Below, in pieces: positions 24,720 through 64,000 of a stretch of 64,000 nucleotides of DNA. A program made the translations under genes and the position numbers. The DNA is from Myxocyprinus asiaticus (lineage: Eukaryota > Chordata > Actinopteri > Cypriniformes > Catostomidae), in the NCBI RefSeq assembly GCF_019703515.2, contig NC_059373.1:19430281-19494280 (forward strand), read 5' to 3'. Within the stretch, counting starts at the first letter, position 1. Every line of letters begins with the position of its first letter. The notes under the pieces are model-generated. The model did no database searches and had not been told where the DNA came from. It saw only the letters and a list, made by a program, of their open reading frames with translations.

Positions 24720-27280
24720 TGCAATAAAGAAAGGAAAGGATCACAAGTTAAAGGACCAGATTCATGGGTCTGATCTCTTGACATTTCTATTGACACAATG
24801 CATATTTTTATTTTGCAACAGTGGTAAAGACCAGAATGCCATTTAGAGAACTGCTTTAAATAGCATATTGATAGACGTGAATCCCATACACTTCTTGCAC
24901 CCATTCATTTCATTCTGCAGATGGATCAGTCCTGAGGCTACAGTCTCATAAAAAAAATATCAAGTTTCACAAACATGGTCCATTTACAATGTGTATACCT
25001 GAAATCTGATCTACAAAATAATAAATGGACCCTTTATACATCACTTGGTCCCTTTGTTTATGGAAGCTCTGTAATTGTCCAATCACTGAACACCAGTCTC
25101 TGTCTTTATATTTTTGGTTAGAGACCTCACAGTCTCAAAGTGTTTAAAGCTTTTGGGTTTTCAGGTTCAAATAACTCAAAAGAAAGTTGAGTACATATTA
25201 AAGCATTGTTTGTCATCATTTCTAGCCCTCAAACTCTAGTTCTCCACTATTTTATTTTATTTATTTTTTTTCCTATTTTTTTTTCCTAACCAGTGAGTCA
25301 TAATGCAAACAGATGGGGATTTACTCATTTTTGTGTTCAATAAAGTTGTTTGAAACTAAGTTAGAATAGAACATCAATAAAGCAAAGAAACACTGCGAAT
25401 TCCAAATCTTATATTCGTCTACCTGCTGCATGTGACCCACTGTTTTTTAGTTTCCTAACAAACACTTTCACATTCTCCTTTGTCTGCTACAGAGAAATGA
25501 AAAATGAAGACAGGTGTTTATCAAAAATGGTTGTAGAAAAAAAAAAACAATAGCAATAATTAAAATATTAATAATAATAACATTACAAAAATGAACATTA
25601 AAAATGCTTTACCATCTTTCAAACCCAACGTAGGTATCATGACAGCTTTGTAAAAAGAGTAGAAAAAAACTCTACAAAAAGAACCAAACATTGTGTTTAA
25701 AATATGAGTAATCTAAGGTTCACCGCTATACGAATCACGCTATACAGCTAAAACTCTAAAATCCTCCCATTTTTCTTTGTTTTGACGAAACACTCCAGTT
25801 CTTTTAAATTCAACATACACAGATGGGAGTTTTAGTCTACGTGGGGGCTGTTTGAACTGCAGTGATTGTGGGTAAACATTTAACACTCATTATGTAGGAA
25901 GGTCAACCTGGAGTATAGTGCATCTTAAGAAAAGCAAGTTTTTTTTTTTATTATTTATTTATTTTTTTTTTATTTATTTTTTTTAGCTTTGCTCAAAAAT
26001 CTTGTCTAGATAATGGTACCTAAAGCAAAACAAAATGGGTATCTTTGCTTTCTTAATACTTATCAGTAAAAAAGTCAAGTTCTTTGGTTCCATTCATTTG
26101 TTACTGTATAGACATAGTTCCCTTGACTCTTTTTGAAAGTGTATCTGACCTCTACTGACCCCAGGTTTGACCTACTGTAAGCCAATCACAAAACACATTT
26201 ATGCAGGCATTGAAATATATACAATCATACATATATACCGTACATACATGTATGTTCCTGTGCTTTAGTAATGAAGTGTTACAATAGATAAAGACTATGA
26301 ATGTTAAATATGAAACAGGTATTTGGTATTATTATTCTACTATTTGGCAAGTTCAACTCTAATATCATAAAGAGGACACAAATGTTCCTTCTCTTGTATA
26401 AAATCTCCTTGAAAATATATCCCATTTTCATTTGGTTATAATTTAAATGTTAAAGGTATATTCAAACAAAAATGTGACAGTTTCATGTCAAAAGAGGGAA
26501 GACAGACAAGTCTGATAATTGACCAGCTTACAATCACAGCTTATTATCATAGTATTTGTAATTATTGACTCATAAAATAAGATTTATTGCGACTTCCCTT
26601 TTAACATGAACTGCAAAAACTTCAACACAGTGGCTTAGGCTTATCTAAAGAGGTTATGGATATAAAATCAAATGAAAACCTTAAACATTTTTACATCTTT
26701 GGATATCATAAAGCTTGGTTTTCATATAAAAAAATGTTTTGGATAATCTCCTGCTATGCCCATTTAAGGTTTCTCAGTAAACCCAAAATCAACCATCATC
26801 TCGCAGCTCCTTCAAGTTCCTATTGGCAACCGATTTGGCATCTGGAGAAAAGACCAGTTTGGTTTGGCTGGAAAAGCATCCCTTGTTTAACTTTGGATAA
26901 ACATCCTCACGATGCCGTCAAGTATTCCTTGGTGGGAAGGCAATTTAAATGAATCCTAAACTATTTTGGTTTCACTGCTTTTTGTTGTATCCCAAGGAAA
27001 GGCCTGAACATATCTCATTACCTACAAGTCACGGTAATAGATATACTGTATTCTTGAAGGTCCATACTTTCCATGTGAAATTTTCATCACTTTCTTTAGA
27101 AAATGAATCCCTCTCATCTTTATCATCTTTTTCATCTTTTTCTTTGGAGTTTAGAATCATCAGAGAGGAATCCTTAAAATGGTTTAAAGTTTGGCAGCAT
27201 CCAAGTCATCATTTGGGAAATGGATGAAACAGGCCTTGGAAAGAATCACATCAAAGGTTTTTTTGGAATTATTCCACATC
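24720..27280 (-). other. Probable igdcc3 3' UTR and downstream flank
   Basis: No coding exon is supported here. The stretch follows the igdcc3 stop on the minus strand and is AT-rich with several T-runs. A minus-strand AATAAA motif lies at about 26582-26587 and others near 25965, so the UTR could end at several points. The true cleavage site cannot be chosen from sequence alone. Confidence 0.35.
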
Positions 27281-54954
<27,674 letters not shown>

Positions 54955-55470
54955 TTTCTTGTGTAAATCCTTTCAGAAATTGAAAACTGATTCCTCTTTG
55001 GGCTTTGAAACGAGTTTAAAAATATCGAACAATAGAAAAGAAAAGAAAAAAACTTGTTTCGATGTTCTAATGTTCTGTTCAAATGTTTTCCTATCCATAT
55101 AAAAATCCCCAAATTTAGCAAAACATCAATTAGTTCTACAACTGAACGTTAATCTCCAGTCGGACGCTGCTGGAGGCTGCTGGTCACGTCCAAGGCCACT
55201 TTGAGAATACCCTCTCGGCAACTTCAGCACCAGCGGAGAGCGCCGCTCTTATTCATTATTCATGACATTGTCGTCCCTGCTGACACCCGCGGTTAGTACA
55301 CGGACATTGACACAGGCGCTCTCGCCGTCCGGACAGGTGGGTCTCTGATGGACCAATCCTTAAACGCGGCGCAGCCTTTGGGGAGGTACGAAATGACCGA
55401 CGTGTATTTGAGCAAAAATGCCGCTTTTTCGCATCACAACAAGTCCGTCCTTTACTCATATTGATCATGT
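54955..55470 (-). promoter_or_regulatory. GC/CpG-richer igdcc3 5' UTR and promoter region
   Basis: Upstream of the start codon the base composition changes from AT-rich to CpG-containing at about 55140-55400 (sites such as gcggagagcgccgctc and cgcggcgcag). An ATTCATTATTCATGAC motif sits at about 55250. No clear TATA box is positioned, and the transcription start is not determined. The inference rests on composition and position. Confidence 0.4.
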
Positions 55471-58245
55471 ACAATTGGCAATGGAATGTCCAATCTTGCT
55501 GTGATCACTGTTAGGCTTTTCACTGATTAAACTGATTAATTGCATGTTATTTGCGATCATAAAAAAGAAAACGGAAAACTAAAGTCTTTCATAGGTGACC
55601 AATTCGTTGAATCCAAGCAGGCAATAACCTTCCTGATCTAAAAAAAAAAAAAAAAAAAAAATGAAACATAACCATGCAGAACTGTATGGTGTTATAAGTT
55701 ATAACCAGGCACATTTGGTGGTCATGGTTGTGGACAGAGCAATTGGTATTAAATGGCACAGAGGTCACAACCCTCCTCAATACAAAACTTTTGTGTGTGT
55801 GTGTGTGTGGTTTGAGGTTAATTTGAAGGGACCTGGTTAATCTCAGTCCATTTTTCTGGGTATAAGAGGATGTAATTAAACTGAGGTCTCACTGTTACAC
55901 TATTACGCTACACTATACACACTATTACTGAGTTAAAAAACAGCCAAATCATAACACCTCGCATTAATATACTTAGAAATTCCTGCATTTATTTATTTGG
56001 ATTCCATGTATTACATTTTAGTGTTAATGTAAGTACTAATATGATATACATTTCCTATTCTAGCCTAATCTCTAGCATAATCTATCATACTCCAACTATT
56101 CTAGGAAACCTCTCTCACCCTGTGTGGTCACACACCCTGAACCATTAAACCCAGGAAATCATCCACCAAGCTGGTTCAATTAGCAGTGATTAGCATATGA
56201 ACTAGTATATGAATAGATCTGCATGCTAAATAAAGTGTTGCCTACCCAGGGGCCTATCCTCTCACATTAAAGGCTACTAATTGAAAGGAAGTGCATTTAG
56301 AAAACAAATTGAATAGGCAGTTTGAGATGCAGCAAACAGGGCAAAGTTTGATTTAGTACAAAATAGACTATAAAAAGGCTGTTAAGCCGCACGCTGAAAA
56401 AACATATTCGCATAGAAAAAACATATACATTTATAGTGAACTAATTTACCAAAATGGAGTATGCAGTATGCATGTGAACAAGCCCATTCAGTTTCTTTAT
56501 TGCACTTTAATAATGTTAAAAGAATGAATTCGTAATAATATTTGTTTCTCTTCACACTCTGAATACACACTTTGTTGTGGCCCCAGAAAGTATTTGGCCA
56601 CTTGAGTCAAACTTAATAAAGTATTAATGTTTTTGCATAACATATCAAACAGCAAAAACCTTTTTTCTGAACCTTTCATGGAAATTTTGCATTTGCTTCT
56701 AATCCATTTAGCGGTTAGACATTTATTTGCCTTCAAGTTCACACAGGTGTTCAAGCAGTGTAACCACACAAGTAGTTCACCACATTAACAATCAACATGT
56801 TCCATTAATGCTTGACAACCATAAGGTGCCCAAAAACCTTTTGTTTCAACTATTGATTGTATTATATCTAACCCTTTTTGTGTGAAATTCTTTGTTTGTG
56901 CTTGTGCTACCTTGCAAACAAATGCCGCTTGGTTTGACTTTTTTGTTATATAATACATGCATACATTTTTAAGTGTGGTCTTAAACATTTGGGAACCACT
57001 GCTCAACACTATTTTACATATCATTGTGTTATCTAATTATGCTCAGGACACTTGGACCAAGAACTCCAAATTCATTATTTGTTAACATAAAGGGATAGAA
57101 TAGACGCACAGACATACTGTATGTATGAGCATTCTGAAAGAGAGTAAAAGAGCCTGTCAAATCAGTTTGCTTTGTAAAATTGGCTGTCCTCAAGCCAGAG
57201 AAAGTGGAAGAGACCAGTGAGTGAGGCAGAGAGAAGTCATCAGACGGGCCTCACCTACTGTTCCGCTCTCCCCTTATCCTATTAGGTACTCTATGGCTGC
57301 CCAGTTAACCATGGACATGGGCACAGGGATAATCCACCCTAACACTTATAGAATCTTTCACCACTCTCTCCATGCCTTTTATATGTTGCTAACTCTATTA
57401 TGCACTGGGGAGAAAGGGAGAAGATATATCATGAATTAAAGCGGTTTCTAAAGTGCATTCTAGATAGTTTGAACAATATGCCTTTCCATTTATCATAATC
57501 TAGTGGTTACACATATATCTTTAACACTAGGCCCAGCCTCATTGACTCTTTTAGGGATATCGAAGCAACCACAGACCTGAGGTTCTGTCTGGGAGATTTG
57601 AGGAAATTCTCATCCCAGGGAAGGATCAGAAACAATTACATCAGAGTTTATGAGAGACACAGCAAAAGTTATAGAAACACAGAGATGCAAGGTGTGAGAT
57701 AACATTTTAGCTCAACATGATTCTATGCTGTTTTTTGTAGACTACAAAAAATTTTGATACCTGAGAAGAATGGTAAATTAGGAAAGAAAATATCATGAAG
57801 ATTTTGATTAATAGCTCATCAATTTTAGTTGTTTGATTTGTTATTTTAGGTGTGTTGTTTAGAGGTTGCAAGAAGTTACCATAATGGGCAATCAAACACA
57901 TAAACCAAACATACATAAAAACACTAACTTATCAACCCATCATACTGTATACACATACAATTTGATCAGTATTTAAAAAAAAAAAAAAAAAAAAAGAAAA
58001 ACATTGAAACCTATCCTCTGTTGAAAAAGTTTGTGTCTTAATAATACAAAAAAAATAAACAGTTTCATTTCATTCACATGCCAACTGAGCTATCATTCTC
58101 CTACAGGACCACTGGATTACAGTAATATTCCATGTGCAATACAAGCTAAGGTCAATCAACAGCATTTGTGACAGTGTTAAATATCATAAATCTATTTTGA
58201 CTCATCCCTACTTTTCTTAAAAAAAATAAATTAAAAAAATTCAAG
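55471..58245. other. Spacer between igdcc3 5' end and second Sleeping Beauty-like element
   Basis: AT-rich, with a poly-A run at about 55639-55661, (GT)n at 55790-55808 and a poly-A run near 57975-57994. No supported exon on either strand. Confidence 0.5.
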
Positions 58246-58249
58246 GTTA

Positions 58250-59785
58250 CAGTCAGAAGTTTACATACACCTTAGCCAAATACATTTAAACTCAGTTTTT
58301 CACAATTCCTGACATTTAATCGTAGCAAACATTCCCTGTCTTAGGTCCGTTAGGATCACTACTTTATTTTAAGAATGTGAAATGTCAGAATAATAGTAGA
58401 GAGAATGATTTATTTCAGCTTTTATTTCTTTCATCACATTCCCAGTGGGTCAGAAGTTTACATACACTTTGTTAGTATTTGGTAGCATTGCCTTTAAATT
58501 GTTTAACTTGGCTCAAATGTTTTGGGTAGCCTTCCACAAGCTTCTCACAATAAGTTGCTGGAAATTTGGCCCATTCCTCCAGATAGAACTGGTGTAACTG
58601 AGACAGGTTTGTAGGCCTCCTTCCTCACACATGCTTTTTCAGTTCTGCCCACAAATTTTCTATTGGATTGAGGTCAGGGCTTTGTGATGGCCACTCCAAT
58701 ACCTGATAGCCATTTTGCCACAACTTTGGAGGTATGCTCGGGGTCATGGTCCATTTGAAAGACCCATTTGCAACCAAGCTTTAACTTCCTGGCTGATGTC
58801 TTGAGATGTTGCTTCAATATATCCACATAATTTTCCTTCCACATGATGCCATCTATGTTGTGAAGTGCACTAGTCCCTCCTGCAGCAAATCACCCCCACA
58901 ACATGATGGTGACGCCTCCATGCTTCCCGACTGGGATGGTGTTCGACTTTTAAGCCTCACCCTTTTTCCTCCAAACATAACAATGGTCATTATGGCCAAA
59001 CAGTTCAATTTTTGTTTCATTAGACCAGAGGACATTTCTCCAAAAAGTAAGATCTCTGTACCTATGTGCACTTACAAACTTTAGTCTGGCTTTTTTATGG
59101 TGATTTTGGAGCAGTGGCTTCTTCCTTGCTGAGCAAGGAACCTTTTAGGTTATGTCGATATAGGACTCGTTTTTACTGTGGATATAGATACTTGTCTACC
59201 TGCTTCCTCCAGCATCTTCACAAGGTCCTTTGCTGTTGTTCTGGGATTGATTTGCACTTTTCACACCAAACTACGATCATCTCTTGGAGACAGAATGTGT
59301 CTTTCCTGAGCGGTATGATGGCTGTGTGGTCCCATGGTGTTTATACTTGCATACTATTGTTTGTACAGATGAACGTGGTACCTTCAGGCATTTGGAAATT
59401 GCTCCCAAGGATGTCAAGCAAAGAGGCACTGAGTTTGAAGGTAGGCCTTAACATACATCCACAGGTACACCTCCAATTCAGTACACCTCCTATCAGAAGC
59501 TAATTGGTTAATTGTCTAAAAGTTTGACATCATTTTCTGGAATTTTCCAAGCTGCTTAAAAGCACAGTTAACTTAGTGTATGTAAACTTCTGACCCACTG
59601 GAATTGTGATATAGTCAATTAAAAGTGAAATAATCTGTCTGTAAACAATTGTTGGAAAAATTACTCTTGTCATGCACAAAGTAGATGTCCTAAACGACTT
59701 GCTAATACTACATCTATGGAGTGGTTAAAAAAAATTAGTTTTAATGACTTCAACCTAAGTGTATGTAAACTTCTGACTTCAACTG
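58250..59785 (-). mobile_element. Sleeping Beauty-like Tc1 element, copy 2
   Basis: Begins CAGTCAGAAGTTTACATACACC after TA (58248-58249), having lost the TTGAAGT bases of the usual end. It finishes with an intact ...TTCTGACTTCAACTG before TA (59786-59787). Same orientation as copy 1 and alignable along the whole length. The minus-strand transposase is broken by frameshifts and deletions. Confidence 0.93.
58500..59250 (-). pseudogene. Sleeping Beauty-like transposase pseudogene, copy 2
   Basis: Homologous to the frame in copy 1 but more fragmented. Only short open pieces survive, such as LMKQKLNCLAIMTIVMFGGK read in a shifted frame. No catalytic triad lies in one frame. Confidence 0.75.
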
Positions 59786-59789
59786 TACA

Positions 59790-60260
59790 ATGGAAGTGAT
59801 TCAGAAATGTGAAGCTTAGAATTTGATAAAAGCACTTACATTAATTCTTCTGTTAAAACCTGTGTATTATTCAAGCTAAGTTGTTTAAATATTTGTTTCT
59901 ACTGTTGTTTTAGGGTTTACAGCATAACGTCATCATAACAACAGTTTTAAAATTGGACATAACTATACACAGAAAAGAGTTGTAAGCGATTGGATAACAT
60001 TAAATTCATGTTAACACACATTGTTTACATCTCGTGGCTATACTCTGAAACAGCAAGTATTAAATGTTTACCGATTGGCCCCATTCACTTCCATTGTAAA
60101 TGCCTCACTGTAAACCAGATTTTTGCTTTTTTTCAAAAAAAGGAGGGACAGGTTCAAATACTTTTTTGAGGTTATCAACATTCTGCCCTAAATGCTGTCG
60201 ATTGAACTTAACCTGCATTAAACCTGGAATCCTTCTTTAAGTTTGTACTCCCATGCTATC
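59790..60260. repeat. Dispersed repeat with GGCCCCATTCACTTCCATT motif, copy 1
   Basis: Shares CCCCATTCACTTCCATTGTAA and ATGCTGTCGATTGAACTTAACCTGCATT with the copy at 63383-63870. Confidence 0.6.
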
Positions 60261-61659
60261 AAGTAAAACAATATTTATATAGGCCTGCTTGATCTGAAAC
60301 CCTAAAGATGAACTGAAACTGAAAAACTGATGAATAAAACTGAACTGCAATATGCACTAGATTTAAGTCTGAGGAAGCTAGGAACAGACTGGGGCCTTTA
60401 TAAAGGCTGGTGTGGCTGATCAAGGGACAATGCATAAACTATCACCACTGTGGCCTTAGGCAAGGCCCTTAAGGTTGCTCCAGATGTCTCTGTAAGTCAC
60501 TTTGGATGAAAGCATTTGCTAAATGATCACTTCCTTATGAAATACACGCACAAATAGCATATTAATGCACATATACATGGTGTCTGTGACCTCAGTGTGG
60601 GGATGATGTTAATTTGTAAATCAGTCCCTCTCTTGAACATCCACATTGTACATTACTAGTAACAGAACTGTGACTAGTAGTTCTGTGTATTGTGAAAAGC
60701 ACCATATCAATAAAAATGACTTGATTTAACAATATTAAAAAGTGTACACTTGGATATGTTTGTGTTAGTCCACTTTTTTAATGCAATACTTTTACAGAGG
60801 GTGTTTCTGTAATATTTAATATTAAAAATATTATTTCAAATTGACATGAATTCTAACAGATTAATTCGTTAAGTCATGAAAATATCTTCCAATATGCATA
60901 TTGAGAAAATCTCGATAATTCTGATTTCATATTGAAGAAAAATACTGAAAAATAACAAGATCACCTCTACCAGAGGGTGATAAAGCAAAGTTTTAAAATG
61001 CAATATCAAAATTATTTTGTCAAGATAAAGCTTAACTGCAACAGAAATATGATAAAAAAATCCAAAGGCAGATGGCACACAAAACAACAACAACATCAAA
61101 AGACTTTAAAATGAGAATAAGAGCATATGCTATGAGCCTAATCTCAATTAAAGATGAAGTTTGGAGCTGATACTTAAATTTAAAGTGTTTACAATCAATA
61201 TTGCAATGAAGTATTGTAAATAAAAAAAAGAAACTGGCCCTAAACTAGCCTTCTTACATCAGTTGTTCTATGCTATTTTGAGATAAGAAATGTTACACAT
61301 CCTAAACAACTACATATGACTTCAATACATGTATCTGTACATAAAAAAAAAATTAAAAAAACTTTAATTTGTTTATAATTAAATATAAAAAAAAATACAT
61401 ATTAAGGCACATAGACCTACTCTCTATGACCTCTGTGTGCACAGAAAAAAAAAAACATTTTGTATTCTTCTTAAAGTCTTTTTCATGTTTGTTCCCTTAA
61501 AGGACCTTTAAGCCAATTAATGATTTACATTCTATTTGTTCATTGTCAATTTCCAAGTTCACTGTCAAAAACTCAATACTGACCTTACTTTAAAAAGTAT
61601 TCTTCCTTTAATATGTCCATTTTTGTGCACTTATTTATGACACCTGCATAGCTAATGTA
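60260..61659. other. 3' flank / possible 3' UTR of the Q-rich gene
   Basis: AT-rich with no coding exon supported. The Q-rich gene's 3' UTR must start at 61659 and run left, but I could not choose a polyadenylation site. Confidence 0.45.
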
Positions 61660-61787
61660 TTACTGTGCATAGCTCAAGTCTTCCAGAGAAGGAAGACCCT
61701 CACTGTCCAGGCCAAAGTTTTCAAGATCAAACTCCAGGACTGAGTCGGTCAGGCCAGATATATCCTGGTCCAGCCAGGATGATTGCT
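61660..61787 (-). CDS. Q-rich gene: last exon, acidic C-terminus and stop
   Basis: Acceptor ccttttcag. Encodes EQSSWLDQDISGLTD, then an acidic/hydrophobic tail ending LPSLEDLSYAQ and TAA. Alternating acidic and bulky hydrophobic residues resemble activation domains. Confidence 0.78.
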
Positions 61788-63287
61788 CTGAAAAGGTGGA
61801 GAAACATTTATTTGTTACAAAAAAAAAAAAAAAAAAGAAAAGTGAATGACAGTAGAATCTGAAAATGAAAAACAGAAATGTTTTTTTTTTATTATAATAT
61901 GCTGGTTCTATAATGCAATGTGTTCTACAATAAAACACGATCACTCTTAACAGAGTCTACAGGCCACCGATTGGCAGTTGATCTAGTATATCTCACCTGA
62001 TAAGCTGATGTTGAAAATATTTTGTGTTTCTCCAGCACTGTAGCTTTGGTTATGTTGTGGTAGTATACTCTTGCTTTCTGCTGCTTGACAATTAAGATCT
62101 GACAATCTACTCCCTCCTAGAGGCTCCTTTTGAAGCCCTTCAAGCTGTGTGGGGGATAAACAAGACAGTTGAAAATGCACTGCATCTGCACAGACACACA
62201 GCATATGCCAAAGATAATGAATAAGACCTGTGCAATCTGAATGGATGATTATTAAACCAAAATAAATAATCTACCTGCTGGGAGAGGACCTTTGCCTGGC
62301 TAGGGGTCAGGTGTAAACCAACATACGATTCCTGTAGCAAAATAAGGATGTATATTCACATCACCCTCCCTAAACCTAACTTCTACATTGAAATTTAAAC
62401 GGGTAAAGGTTTTATTAAGTACAGATGAGGTGTGGCACTGCTATTCTGGATTACTAAAAACATGTTGGAGAAAATAACATGATTCTGAAAGCCAAAGCCC
62501 TCACCTTGTTCAGTTGGAAACTCTTATCTTTCGAGCTTGGACTTGCTGCAATGATTTCCCTTTCCCCCAAACCTGATATCCTTGATCTCTCTGCTTGAGT
62601 CTTGTTAAAATTAACCTTAGATTGTGGATTTGGTTGCTCCTGCATCTGCATACAGGCTCTTTGAGGGCGTTTCACTTGTGTGTTTGGGTAGCCATGTAGA
62701 CCTGTCATTCGATTCCAGCTTTTCTCCTGATGTTGAGTGGGCAAAGATGTAGGCTGAAGTTGCTGTTGATGATGTTGGTGCTGTTGACCTTGGTATTGAC
62801 CCTGTTGGCATGGTAACAGCCACTGGCTTGGGCACTGGTTCTGCTCCTTGTATAACTGATGATGCTGGAACTGTTGATTTGCTTGTGTGTACAGTTGATG
62901 TTGTTGTTGCTGGGTAAGTGGTTGCTGTAATGTGTGTTGTCGCAGTGACTGTTGCTGAGCAAAATGTTGCAACTGCTGTTGATATTTAGTCTGTGGTTGT
63001 GAATGATGCTGCCGACTCTGTGTGTAATTGTGGTGCTGTGAATTAAACAGGTGTTGTTGTGTCTGACTATGTGTTTGTTGATGTTGTGGCTGGTGTTCAA
63101 GCTGTGAGTTTGTATGATCATGACTCCACTGTTCCATCTCTGGGATAGATTGATGCTGTGCCTCTGGCTGAAAATGCGTCCGAATTGGCTGATGGGACAT
63201 TGGTGGAGCAGTTTTCTGGTGCTGACTGCAGGGATATGCTGGCGGTTTTGTCTCCTTCAAAACTTTGTTAGAGTTGAAGAGTGGACC
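61660..63287 (-). CDS. Partial Gln/His-rich protein, last four exons (5' end outside window)
   Basis: Exons 63287-62505, 62331-62275, 62144-61997 and 61787-61660 join in frame (phases 0, 0, 1) to 371 visible residues plus TAA. The first visible exon is strongly Gln/His-rich (for example QLTQ- and HQHHQQQ-type runs) and ends KDKSFQLNK. The next exon is a conserved-looking 19-residue unit (ESYVGLHLTPSQAKVLSQQ). The tail is acidic and hydrophobic (SGLTDSVLEFDLENFGLDS), like a transactivation segment. Q-rich tracts followed by an acidic tail suggest a transcriptional co-regulator, but that is inference. I do not recognise the family. The upstream exons and any DNA- or protein-binding domain lie past 64000. 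Confidence 0.75.
61997..62144 (-). CDS. Q-rich gene: penultimate exon
   Basis: Acceptor ccacacag, donor gtgaga. Encodes LEGLQKEPLGGSRLSDLN and ends NIFNISLS with a split Glu codon into the last exon. Confidence 0.75.
62275..62331 (-). CDS. Q-rich gene: 57-bp exon
   Basis: Nineteen codons, phase 0 at both ends, acceptor gctacag and donor gtagat. It encodes ESYVGLHLTPSQAKVLSQQ, an amphipathic-looking segment. Being symmetrical, it could be skipped without a frame change. Confidence 0.7.
62505..63287 (-). CDS. Q-rich gene: large Gln/His-rich exon
   Basis: A 783-bp exon (261 codons, phase 0 at both ends) with acceptor ctcacag and donor gtgagg. It starts GPLFNSNKVLKETKPPAYP; the middle is dominated by Q and H. 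The end is mixed charge (GLGEREIIAASPSSKDKSF). The open frame across 783 bp and its clean splice sites argue for a real exon rather than a CAG-type repeat shadow. Confidence 0.8.
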
Positions 63288-63382
63288 CTGTGAGAAAAAT
63301 TTCAAGCACATCAAAAACACGCGAGAGCAAGCTAGATAAATCATATCAAACAAGTAATAAAATAAGGATTTTGGCACTTACA

Positions 63383-63870
63383 ATGGAAGTGAATGGGGCC
63401 AGTCCATAAACATTAAAATACACGCCGTTTTAAAAGTACAACCGCAAGACGTAAACATAAAAAACGTTATATGTGTAAAAAGTATGTGTTTTAGTCTGAT
63501 AAAATTACTCTGTGTAAAGTTATATATCCAAAATTATAACTCCGTTGTCATGATGACATAACACAGGTACATGATATCACACTAAACTTATGAAGAATAG
63601 AGATTTTGTCACACTGAAATAATCATGTTTAAACATAATATAACAGTTGCACCAAGTGGCTATATTTTTGAAACTGTGTGTATTTTAAATTTATGGACTG
63701 GCCCCATTCACTTCCATCCAGTAAGTGCCTTACTTTAACCACCATCTTTACTCTTTATTTATTTTTAATAAACAAGGGTTGATTTGAAATCGTTTTCTGT
63801 GATAATCAATAAAATATTGTCACAAATGCTGTCGACTGAGCTTAACTTGAATTGAACCTAAAACATTCCT
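63383..63870. repeat. Dispersed repeat with inverted CATTCACTTCCAT motif, copy 2
   Basis: GGAAGTGAATGGGGCCAGTCCATAAA at 63386 is inverted at 63692-63717 (TTTATGGACTGGCCCCATTCACTTCC). This gives a foldback of about 330 bp followed by the tail shared with 59790-60260. It lies in an intron of the Q-rich gene. Confidence 0.7.
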
Positions 63871-64000
63871 ATAAGACCTTCTAAGACTTGTTAATGCCAA
63901 TAAAATAAAAGCGGCAAAGTTTAAGATGGCTCTGAAGCAGAAATCTATTGACACTTGTTTGTTGCTTGCTTGTTTGTTTTTTAACGCCATGCCAGCTTCT

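Noticed and set aside
62705..63121. 138-codon minus-strand frame rich in Asn/His/Ser
   Set aside because: Shifted-frame reading of the Gln/His-rich exon; the other frame joins properly to flanking exons.

Overview
The window is vertebrate, most likely teleost and probably cyprinid-type, nuclear DNA. The basis is spliced genes with consensus GT/AG introns, an Ig/fibronectin receptor gene of vertebrate type, and a dense load of fish-style mobile elements: Tc1/Sleeping Beauty-type elements, hAT elements, L1/Tx1- and L2-type LINEs, a tRNA-derived SINE, and foldback MITEs that end in TTAAAGGGATAG. No bacterial-style operon, CRISPR array or structural RNA gene was seen.

Only two host protein-coding genes can be supported, both on the minus strand. 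(1) 27281-54954 is a complete 14-exon gene for a 742-residue membrane protein: signal peptide, four Ig domains, two fibronectin III domains, one transmembrane helix and a short cytoplasmic tail. This is the architecture of IGDCC3 (PUNC) in the DCC/neogenin family. Every junction I read keeps the reading frame, and the summed exon length (2229 nt) is a multiple of three. (2) 61660-63287 holds the last four exons of a Gln/His-rich protein with an acidic C-terminus. Its 5' part lies beyond the window edge, and I could not name it.

Layout. 1-24.7 kb: intergenic, with a hAT end (180-374), a complete hAT element (1370-2641), a hAT element nested in an LTR-like sequence (6032-7931), a Tc1-type MITE (8021-8421), a degenerate L1/Tx1 LINE (about 9206-12926), an L2-type LINE (about 15200-17620), a tandem hairpin-repeat array (18226-18590) beside a tyrosine-recombinase remnant (about 18690-19240), a SINE nested in a hAT MITE (19995-20627), and a TTAA-flanked element with a THAP remnant (21263-22686). 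24.7-27.3 kb: probable igdcc3 3' UTR and flank. 27.3-55.0 kb: igdcc3, with introns carrying a satellite array, a Tc1 element, foldback elements, a Sleeping Beauty-like element only 39 bp from a splice acceptor, and a near-perfect 0.58-kb palindrome (49635-50218). 55.0-61.6 kb: GC-rich igdcc3 upstream region, AT-rich spacer and a second Sleeping Beauty-like element (58250-59785). 61.6-64 kb: 3' end of the Q-rich gene.

I do not see a convincing new gene system. The least-explained signals are the tandem array of about 60-bp hairpins whose stem changes look compensatory (18226-18590), the large inverted duplication in igdcc3 intron 1, and a 64-bp sequence that reads identically at two places 3.6 kb apart. 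All alignments were made by eye; no database search was possible.
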